A stretch of DNA of 17,200 bases from contig QKYT01000315.1 of NCBI GenBank assembly GCA_003550305.1, positions 13,084 to 30,283 of the forward strand, given 5' to 3'. Numbering within the stretch: position 1 is the stretch's first letter; each line of letters begins with the position of its first letter. Source of the DNA: Glomus cerebriforme. Its lineage: Eukaryota; Glomeromycota; Glomeromycetes; Glomerales; Glomeraceae. Made by a program: the position numbers and the translations under genes. The notes below the pieces were generated by a model that was not told the origin of the DNA, ran no database searches, and was given only the letters and a program-made list of their open reading frames with translations. Shown here piece after piece: positions 1-8,900 of this stretch.

Positions 1-81
1 TATTATATTTATATTGTAAATGTTTATTTATAAATTTACCTTAATTGAATCAATTTTATTCATTTTGATTAAATAAAAATA

Positions 82-3000
82 ATGCATTCAAGATATAGCC
101 AAAATACAAAAATCGGTAGTAAAGTATTCAACTAAAATTAGAAGCAAAGTAATTGTCCTTGTAATAAATATAAAGGAAAATTGGTTGATTCAAGAATATA
201 AAAAAACATGAAGCAGAAGAAAATTAAATAAAAAACAAATATCTTAAATCTAATTTATCAAAGTCTACAATAATCAGTAAATCAACATTAAAAAAAATTC
301 AAATTGATGATGATAATGATGAAAAATTTAGTATATTATTAATAAGTTTTTCTAAGTCTTCAAATTCTATGAAATCATCAAGTTCGTCAAGTTCTTTTAA
401 ATTAGAACAAGAGCTGATTTGTATTTCATCCAAATGAAATAGAAAAATAAAGTTTCAAGTATTTGAACATATAGTCAATGATCGGAATGATGATTTTGAT
501 CTACATCTTAGGTTATCTGATAATAAATATGAAAAAAATGAATTATCTGAAGATTCAAGTGAAAAAGGAGGAAATTTTTCTGAAAGTAAATGATTTACAG
601 CGCTCAATTTAGGCAAAGATAAAGATTTTAAATATTCTAATTCAAACGTCAAATTTTCTGANTCTTGNATATTATTATGGATATTTAAATACCAATTAAG
701 ATTTCACTTACCTGATGCTGCAATAAATCCTTTGTTCAGTTTTTTATGTCAGGTATTAAAAAATGCCAATTCAAATCATTTTGAAAATTTTTCTTATATA
801 TCTTATCTTGCAAAAAAAATTTTACAAATCATTAAAATAGTTAAGAAATATGATGTATATCCTGAATGTAACAAATTATATATAATCAAGGAGATTTCAG
901 CTGGATTTAAGTGCAATTTCATTGAGTTTTTTTAGTATTTAATGAAGAATTTTTGGGAGATCTGTAAGTTGGAATTGTTGAAAAATATTCCAGTAATAGG
1001 CAGTTATACAATACGTTCTCACATGGTATTTCCTATGCCTAGAAATATGCAATTTGATTTGACATTTGACATTCAATTTGAATTTGATTTGAATTTGCAA
1101 ATTCAAATCAGCTTTTTTTTGATTTGATTTGAATTCGATTTGATTTGATTTGAAAATTCTTTAATTTGATTGGTCAATTCAACAAATATTTGATATTTGA
1201 TTCGAATTTAATTTGAATCTGATTTGATTTGACAAATTCAAATTGGCTTCATATTTGATTTAATTCAAGTTTGAGAAACCCTACCTATGCTTGATTTGAA
1301 AGTACAAATTTTTGCAATATATCAGCAGGATCTTGAAATATATATATAAAGGTTAGGTTTAGCAAAAAATATTTTATTATTAGTTATACATATTTTTTCA
1401 GGGATGGAATTACAGTAATATCAGTCAGTTACTAAAATAAGTAATAAATTTCTGGCTGACATTATCAGAAATTATCCAAAAAAGAAAAGATTTACATAAT
1501 TTTTTAATTCATTATACGCAAACTCTGATCCTACCTTTTTATATATATTTTGGGACTCTATATTAGTATTCTGATTTTGAACAAAATTTAACAAAATGGA
1601 CGTATTGAAATATTAATAAAAATTTATTAGCTGATATTTATGATAGAGAAATATGAAAAATATTCGCATCAGACGATTCTGAAGGCACCCATTTTTTATG
1701 TCTGAATTCACAGATTTACATCTTAGAATAATTATCAATCTCAATTAATTCCAGCTTTTCAAATCTGTGGTATATAACATAGAAGCAATTTATGACATAA
1801 TTTGTAATCTTTTCTGTGAAATACAATTTTGATAGAAGAATATGCTAATATTAGGTCTGCTTCCAGAACCTAACAAAGTACAAGTCAATAAAATAAATTA
1901 TTACTTATTACTAATTATTGATAAATTGCTTGAATTCTGAGTAGATATTAAATTACAAAAAACTGCAAACCACCCAAATGGCAGATCAATTTGAATGGCT
2001 ATTATTTGCTGTAGTAGTGATATTCCTGCAGCAAGAAAATTATGTGGACATATATCAACAAATGCAGCTTGTCATTGATGTTATAAGACATCTAGTGGTG
2101 AAGAAGAAGAAAGTTTCAATTATAGTAATTTTGATAATATGAATGATTGGTTTAGGTAAAGAGATTTAGAAAAGTTCTGGCAAGATGCCTTAGTATGACA
2201 TAAATTCATATAAAAGAAGAAAGAAAAAATCAGATATGTTAGGTGGACAGAATTATTAAGATTGTATTATTTCAATTCAATTTGACATTGCGTCATAGAT
2301 CTGATGCATAACCTATTTTTAGGTATAACACATTGGGTTGTAATGAGATTATAGATTAATGGTAATAAAATTTTCAAAAATGATTTTGAATTAATGGAAA
2401 ATAAAGCAAAAACCATCAAGCTACTAGTAGACCTTGATCAGATACCAAATAAAATAGCTACAAATGAAGGATTCTTCAGATTTATCATTTTAGTATACAT
2501 AATACCTTTAATGTGAGATTTTTTATCTGATTTAGATCGAAAATTTTGAGCAATTTCATGAGTGCTTGTACTTTACTGGTTTGTCATATCATAGACAATT
2601 AGACATTAAGTGAAGTTTATAAACATTTGCTCAAAGTTGGTTAATTTATTAAAGAAAATTATAGTCAACAATTAATTATACCAAACATTTACTTATCTCT
2701 TCACCTTACCAAATATTGCCAAGATAGCAAGACTATGGTCTATTATACTCATTTTGGTATTATTTTTTTGAGAGAATAAATGGAACCTTAAGTATGTATT
2801 TAGTAAATCACATTATGCAATTCAGTTTAAGATTACTTTACATGTACCGATTTGTTTCTTTAAGTCCTTTTCCTAATTTTTAACATAATATCAAACCAGA
2901 GTTATTGAGAATTATTATGCAAAATTTCAGAATAGATAACCTAATTTCCATTCAATCAGATAATCAAAAACTTATTAATTGTCTTAAATTAATCGAATCT

Positions 3001-3744
3001 TGGCTAATTACAAGTTCATTGATAGCATATGATAGTTTTAAATCTCTTTGCTTTAGAAAAATGGTTTGTAATGAATTAGATGATACAATCACTAATAGTG
3101 AATTATTTTCAAGCAAACTGTTAATTTCAATCAATTATAAAGTGGATTTACCTGATAATTTATATGAACAGTTAATTAATTATTATAATAAAGCATACAA
3201 TGATTTGGGAGTTGAATTCATTTTAATGAATTATTTAATTGAAAAAGTTTTGTAAAATGATTCATCAAATTAATATTTAATCATTCAACTGATAATTAAT
3301 CAATATGAAAGAATTCATGTTGCTGCAGAAATATTTAGATCAAAATTAATACTTCTATATGCAAATAATTCTCACATTTTGGCAAAGTTTATTCAAGATA
3401 ATAATTCAATAGATTTATTTCTGGAACAAATCCAATATTATTTTGAATATATATTATGACTTCTAACTGGTGAACATACATATATGTTTGCTTATATCAA
3501 GTGGTATTTACCAGTTGCTAACTATCTAACTCAGTTTTACTGCTAAATTGAAAGAAATAATGACCGTAGTATTAATAATAAGTTTTGGAATTCTGATAAA
3601 TTTTATGAATTATCCCATAATAGCATAATTTTGATTCATAATATTTACAGTCAGTTTATTCCTACTAATTTCATTGTTAAAAAAAGAAATAATAGTAAAA
3701 CTTATATGGCAGTAATACCAATAAATAGACAATTTCATTTGTAA
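82..3744 (+). pseudogene. Decayed Tnp2-like (CACTA/Plavaka-type) transposase relic
   Basis: A shattered plus-strand coding region can be followed from an ATG at 82 (MHSRYSQNT) to a TAA at 3742-3744 (VIPINRQFHL). Recognisable pieces in order are NCPCNKYKGKLVDSR near the N-terminus, an acidic/serine-rich stretch (about 300-640), LWIFKYQLRFHLPDAAIN (about 675-735), CNKLYIIKEISAGFKC (about 865-920), IICCSSDIPAARKLCGHIS (about 2000-2062), LLRLYYF and LMHNLFLGITHWVV (about 2250-2345), IIMQNFRIDNLISIQSDNQK (about 2911-2970), and the C-terminal MAVIPINRQFHL. From family knowledge these are the hallmarks of the large Tnp2-type transposases common in arbuscular mycorrhizal fungi; I infer the family from recalled similarity. 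More than a dozen in-frame stops (e.g. TGA at 2076, 2196, 2283, 2514, 2547, 2559) and frame breaks make it non-functional. Ambiguous bases lie at 662 and 668. Terminal inverted repeats were not located. Confidence 0.75.
1032..1290. mobile_element. 245-bp TTTGA-rich insertion flanked by a 7-bp direct repeat
   Basis: CCTATGC occurs at 1032-1038 and again at 1284-1290. Deleting one copy plus the 245 nt between them (1039-1283) rejoins the host reading frame: FPM before the junction continues into LDLKVQIF after it, as a Tnp2 relic should read. The insert is almost entirely made of degenerate GATTTGAATTTG-type units on both strands, so it can fold back on itself. It starts CTAGAAATATG and ends GAGAAACCCTA; the ends are only weakly inverted. 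This fits a small non-autonomous element or an expanded satellite carried by one. The direct repeat is seen; reading it as a target-site duplication is inference. Confidence 0.6.
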
Positions 3745-3817
3745 TCATTTAATAACTGTTTTATATTACGGTTCTGTCATATACAATAACCATTTTAATT
3801 TTAATTTACCAGCATTT
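3745..3817. other. Non-coding tail after the Tnp2 relic
   Basis: A short AT-rich stretch follows the relic stop codon. I see no gene and no clear terminal repeat. It presumably holds the degraded 3' end of the element. Confidence 0.3.
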
Positions 3818-4045
3818 TTCTTTTTGTATAATTATTTTTTTCTTTCACATTTTTTTGCATCATATTTCTTCTCATGTTATCCTTTTTTTCTTTTACATTT
3901 TTTTTCACATTATTCTTTTTTTTCTTTTACATTTTTTCATGTCTACTTTTTTATCATATTATACTTTTTTTACTTTCATATTTTTTTGCATTATTTTTCT
4001 TTTATTTTATTCATTTTTTTCTTCTTTTTTAATTTCTATTTGTAT
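3818..4045. repeat. Degenerate polypyrimidine (T-rich) tract
   Basis: About 230 nt are almost free of purines other than isolated A or CA steps. Loose repeats of a TTTTTCTTTTACATTTTTT-like unit recur near 3885, 3920 and 3960. It can be read open in two forward frames as Phe/Ser/Leu-rich peptides, which is a by-product of composition. It is best described as low-complexity DNA with strong strand asymmetry. Confidence 0.65.
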
Positions 4046-4069
4046 ACAAAATGTCTGAACACAGGTCAT

Positions 4070-4241
4070 AATTCTGGCCGGAATTAAATGATTTGCAATA
4101 AAATTGCCTTTTTAGGAATTTCGTATAACCCAAAATTCGATTTTTGAGAGAAACAAATTGCCTTTTTTTGGATCGTGTAATATAGTACAATATTCCAAAA
4201 AAAGGATACTCTGGCCGGCATTATGAAATCCGGCCAAAATT
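4070..4241. repeat. MITE-like unit with CCGGCC-type inverted ends
   Basis: AATTCTGGCCGGAATT (4070-4085, itself nearly palindromic) and AAATCCGGCCAAAATT (4226-4241) are imperfect inverted repeats of each other, 13 of 16 matching. A third related site, CTGGCCGGCA, lies at 4211-4220. Inside are two direct copies of AAATTGCCTTTTT..GGA (4101-4128 and 4155-4182). A perfect 12-bp inverted repeat, CCTTTTTTTGGA at 4161-4172 and TCCAAAAAAAGG at 4194-4205, is also present. There is no coding capacity. The structure suits a short non-autonomous DNA transposon; no certain target duplication was found. Confidence 0.45.
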
Positions 4242-4276
4242 AGGAATATGATGAATAAAATGTGATGAATAGGATT

Positions 4277-4389
4277 TCACACCTTGAAAAAATTCTAAGT
4301 CCCTAGAATAAATAGAAAAAATGAAAACAGAAGGTGTGATACGGGGAGTGATAAATTATCATATAGTAAAAAATCACGTGACCCGTATC
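4277..4389. repeat. Nested hairpin block
   Basis: Three stems are visible. TCACACCTT at 4277-4285 pairs with AAGGTGTGA at 4331-4339. GATACGGG at 4339-4346 pairs with CCCGTATC at 4382-4389. Inside the second stem GTGAT at 4348-4352 pairs with ATCAC at 4373-4377. All stems are perfect. The two outer hairpins share position 4339, so they are adjacent or mutually exclusive. No protein is encoded. This looks like part of a dispersed structured repeat, but copy number cannot be judged from this window. Confidence 0.45.
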
Positions 4390-4684
4390 CAAACATCCCG
4401 TGTAAACTTAGAAATTTTCTTTTAATAATTATTATATTCAATATTATATTTTTATTATAATAAGTTTTAATACATAAATTAATCTTATCATATAATTGGT
4501 TCAATTTACTGTGAAAAATATCAGTAAAAAAAGCCATGGCAATTGATTAAGAACCATAGTATAATATGTAATTAGTTTATTTTATTAAATAATATTTACT
4601 GTATTATGATTTTACAAATTATTACAAATCAGTTTGCTAATTTTGTTTAAATGATCGCTTAATAAAACTACTATAAATCAGTCA

Positions 4685-4806
4685 ATCCAATTACTTATAT
4701 TGTATTTAATTGGATATGTGCCTTATTGATCACCAATTTTTGTTTAATCTGATATAAATACTATGTTAACTAATTATTTTAATAGTTATCAATCAGGCAT
4801 ATGCCC
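4685..4806. repeat. AT-rich inverted repeats
   Basis: ATCCAATTA (4685-4693) and TAATTGGAT (4707-4715) form a perfect 9-bp stem with a 13-nt loop. Overlapping it, GGATATGTGCCTTATTGAT (from 4712) is an imperfect inverse of ATCAATCAGGCATATGCC (4789-4806). This may be the remnant of a small fold-back element; support is weak. Confidence 0.3.
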
Positions 4807-5269
4807 GATTGAACAGTATTCTACTTATATAGTTGTATCTCCATCAATTTTAATGCTAAAAAGATAATATTTATATTATTGATTTATCAAATGGTATAAA
4901 TTTTAATGAAATCTAATTACTAGATCTTGAGTAATTTGGATTTTGTATTTTATAAAAATTATGTAATTGGAATTGTAGAATTGCAGATTACTATGTGCAA
5001 TTTAATTCAAAATTCTGCAATATTGCAGATTTGGAAAAATAATTGTAGCATCATCTTTGCTCATTATTCTATTTGCTTATGTTTCATTATGTAATATTTT
5101 TACAGGGCTAATTTATGTCAACTATTACCTAATTTAAATTAATTTGCAATTATATAAAACAGCAACATAATCTCCAAATATTTGGATTGGCATGCTAAAT
5201 TAAGTATGTTACTAAGTATTTTAACAAATAAGATCCATTTTAATTTATACAAAAAATATAAAAAAAAAA
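4807..5269. other. AT-rich intergenic stretch with one palindrome
   Basis: I see no reading frame or RNA gene here. The only clear structure is the perfect 16-bp palindrome TCTGCAATATTGCAGA at 5014-5029. Related TCTGCAATATTG occurs again at 16924, so it may belong to a dispersed repeat. Confidence 0.35.
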
Positions 5270-5320
5270 CTGGACATAAACTGAGTACACTAGGAAATGG
5301 TGAACCATTATTGAGTCCAG
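5270..5320. repeat. Nested fold-back, 51 nt
   Basis: CTGGAC at 5270-5275 pairs with GTCCAG at 5315-5320. Inside it AATGGT at 5296-5301 pairs with ACCATT at 5304-5309 across a 2-nt loop. It does not fit a tRNA cloverleaf and has no identifiable Pol III box. Significance is uncertain. Confidence 0.25.
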
Positions 5321-5938
5321 AGTAAGAGAATTTTGATTATTGAACACATGATGAATGGGTGCTTATTTTATTGAAATCATTGCATAATAGGAACCAATAA
5401 TCTATTGACTCAAAAATTGAGCAGGCAGATAAATGTATACCGGGCCTAGAAATATATAGTGCTATGCTAATGCTCCGGACTAATTAGTAAAATCTTAGGT
5501 TTCTATCAAATATAATAATATTATTTGGTAATAAGTTTATATTTTATTATATAAAATTTTATTAATGAATTTATAATTGATACTATAAATTGCTGTTATT
5601 AAGTACCCACAAAATAAATATCCAATTTTGATCAGAATTATGATGCCTTTGAGTAGCATTATAAAAAGGATGCGCAATATATAGTAATTAATAAGACAGA
5701 ACCAATCTTATCAATATTCACATTATATCTTTTACAAATTATTTATTTTCAAGTAATAAAATTGTACATAAATTCAATTCAAAGGTTATCTACAAAACTT
5801 TTGCTCACTTTAAACAATAAATGACAATGTTTGATTAAACTTAGTAATTATGCAAAAGCATATAATAAAATAAAAATAAGGATAAACAAAATCAATTCAT
5901 TAATTAACAATAGATTAAATAAATCAACATTATTTTTT
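5321..5938. other. 3' flank of the PARP/E2 gene; no gene seen
   Basis: This AT-rich stretch lies downstream of the minus-strand PARP/E2 stop codon and should include its 3' UTR. A minus-strand AATAAA (plus strand TTTATT, 5742-5747) lies about 190 nt past the stop and is a possible polyadenylation signal. The rest shows no gene or strong repeat. Confidence 0.35.
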
Positions 5939-8900
5939 TTAACGACCAAACAATGTACTCCATCCTTGTGGTACAGCCCATCCATGTTGATTGGCAACTC
6001 TTATATACGCATCAATAGCTTCCTATAATTTTAATTCAAATTAAATTATTATTACTTCAAATATTTGTAAAATACACTGCTGTACTTACACTAGGACTAT
6101 AATCACAATTCCAGTTACGATCAAGTCTTGCTGGTTTTGGATCCAAAGAACTCAATGCCATCTTAACCTAAAGTATTTAAATTCGTTATTTAAAATATTA
6201 TTTTTTTATTATTATTATAACGGTTGATTATTATACCTGTAGTAATACAGCTTCCATTGTGTAAACAGAAGACCATCCACGTTCACGTTCATTGCCAAGC
6301 GTCAAGAGATCCATACAAATAGACCCTCCAGCAGTTACCTATCCGATTCATTGATTATAATGGATTATAAATGATTATGGAATGAAATATTATCTATACG
6401 CACAATAATAAAATAACACTCACGTGACCACCACCTCCATCCATAAACCTTAAGAGTCTGGGCCGAATAACGCGGACATATCTAAATATAAAAATAGATA
6501 ATAGTAAATCATTTATGATCAAAACTGAGAAAAAGAAATTAATAACTTACGGTGGTACAAAAGGATAGTCAGGTGCAAATCTAACCTCCAAATCAATAGA
6601 ATTTACTCTGTTCCTTGCCATGTCTTGAGCGAGTGGTAGACTAGGATCAAAGTTCTTAAGTTGAACAACCTATTTATAAATTAAAATCATTAAAATGTTC
6701 GGAATAAAGAAGATTTAAATTTTATAAAGAATTACAAACCCATTGGTATACCGATTGTAAATTATTAGTATCGACAAAGAATCCCAAATCATTAGATGGA
6801 TCCGACTGTTTGGTTATAATCGTTCTTAGTTCTTTACAAATACGTTGTGTAGCTCCCTTAGAAGATTCAGCTATAAAATAACAATGTTAATAACTTTTTA
6901 AAATTAAAAAGTTTCAATTAAGAAAATATATTACATACCAGGAATAGGTAATAATGTAAGATCTATGCCATCTATTAAGAAAAATTAGTAATTAAGTAAT
7001 TAATAATACAACTTTCGATAATACTGTACCTACCGTCTTCGTCATCCATTTCTTCGTCATTTTTTTCTTCAGTATCTTTAAAATCAAATCCATCATCAAA
7101 ATTATCCTCATACTCAAATTCTTCGTCGTCATCATCTTCAATATCATTTCCGTCCACATCATCTTCAGTATCCTCGTCTTCATCCATAGTGTCTTCGTCA
7201 ATAGTATCAAATATTGTTGGTCCATTATTATTAAAACTTGAAGAGCTAACAGATCCCCTGATTAAACTTTGTGAATCTGAAGGGTCATAGTGGAATTGAC
7301 CAACTCCAATCGAGCTTTCATCAGGTATATCATTATTAATAATGGAGAAATCCCTTATTGGTATTTGCAAAGGTTGGTTATTAAGCCATACAGGAGTATA
7401 TGTACTATCCAAATTTATAAATACTGAATTATCTTTCGGACGACGCAAGACGGATGACAATGAATTTGTTATTGACGAAGGAGTTAATGCTGGCATATTA
7501 ATATTTTGTACATAGTTATTATTATTGTAATTATTTGACCAATCTTCCTCCTCTTCGTTTCCTGGATCCAATGGATCCCTTAAACTCTCAACAAAGAGAT
7601 AACGCGTTGTAATCCAAGAATCATCCTTGACGACTAAATGAGGACTTGTACTAATCAAAGAAATTTATAATTTGATTTATATATTAATTTATTAAATAAA
7701 AATTCTAAATACAAAAATTTTAATTACCTCGTGAATTGCGTTGGCCTGTTTACAATTTCGCTAAGAGCCATACACTTTTGCACAACCAACATTGAATTTT
7801 TCCAAACACCAGCATCATAGCGATGGTAAGCTCCCGCATATGATGATGATGTTTGAGCTTGAAGAGAATGATACACACCATCTCCGTAGGCGCGTCCATG
7901 TACAATCTTCTTCCAGTTTAAAGAAGTCCTAGAAAATAAAATTAATTAAATTAAATTTAGGAAATGAATATAATATCATATTATACTATATAATTCTTTT
8001 ACCGAATAATTGAATGCCAGTTTTGTAATGGTGAGCCGTGAAAAGCAAAAAGTTCCCCTAAAACTGTTATAAAATAATAAAATTATTAAGACTCTTAAAC
8101 ATAATTCGACATAAATAAGTAAATGATTACCTTGGCCTCTTCTTTCATTTCTCAGCTTTTCTTTTTCTCTTTGAAAAGTTTCTTCCTTTTCAGGTGAACT
8201 CATAATCATAATGAATTGTTTCCAATTACCATAACTTGTACCGTTTTCATGAAATTGAACCTTTTCATCCTCAGATTCCAATAAACGTAAATGAGTTCGA
8301 TTAGAAGAAATTATCCAAGACAAGAGAGGAAAGCAAAGTTGATCCAATTTGTCAAGTTCAGTTTTTAACATTTTTTTCTTTGCATATTGTACCATTGCAT
8401 TTACTGAAGGTAATTTATCGATGACACTATTTAAAAGTGGATAATTTGGAGTATCATTGTCATTTAAAAAATTTCGTTCACTTCGTCGATAAACACGAAA
8501 AGGTAAATATACATGGCGATTAGGTACAGCTACAGTAGATACGGTAATTGGAAAATCGATTATCAAGGTATTTGCTGAAACTTCTAAAACACGTACAGAC
8601 GTGGTATGACTACATCTATTTACAGGAAAAGATACACCTGTTTCAGGATGAAATACTTCCAACATATCATTGGCCAAAACTTGACCGTCAAACCCCTTCC
8701 ATCCGTATACAGTATAACCTCTCTCGGTACGTGTCCCAACTGTGCCTATTTCGTTGTCCCAATCTACTACCAAAGAGTTTTGAATTTCATATTTTGTTGT
8801 TGTAGTAACACCTATTGCTTTACTCGGGTGCGGACTTAAGTTTTGTGCGCCAATCGCTACGTAACATAATGATATTAACAGATCTACGACCACAGGACTA

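Noticed and set aside
455..652. Minus-strand open frame of 65 codons
   Set aside because: It lies opposite the Asp/Ser-rich N-terminal part of the Tnp2 relic and shows no family resemblance; it is an antisense shadow.
2040..2600. Alternative genetic code reading TGA as sense
   Set aside because: TAA stops also interrupt the relic, and the three intact genes use TGG for Trp with no internal TGA, so decay is the simpler explanation.
2905..3255. Open frame of 116 codons taken as a separate small gene
   Set aside because: It is simply the longest surviving block of the Tnp2 relic; family-like sequence continues on both sides across stops.
3824..4087. Phe/Ser-rich open frames, membrane-protein-like
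   Set aside because: They are produced by the polypyrimidine tract; there is no start context, conservation or plausible composition for a protein.
4295..4537. Minus-strand open frame of 80 codons
   Set aside because: It overlaps the hairpin repeat block and shows no motif; it is a chance frame in AT-rich DNA.
5831..6028. Plus-strand open frame of 65 codons
   Set aside because: It runs antisense to the last exon of the PARP/E2 gene and into its 3' flank; no family match.
6992..7225. Second minus-strand frame over the acidic linker
   Set aside because: It is a frame-shifted shadow of the Asp/Glu-rich exon.
8548..8839. Two plus-strand frames inside the large PARP/E2 exon
   Set aside because: They lie antisense to a clearly conserved coding exon.
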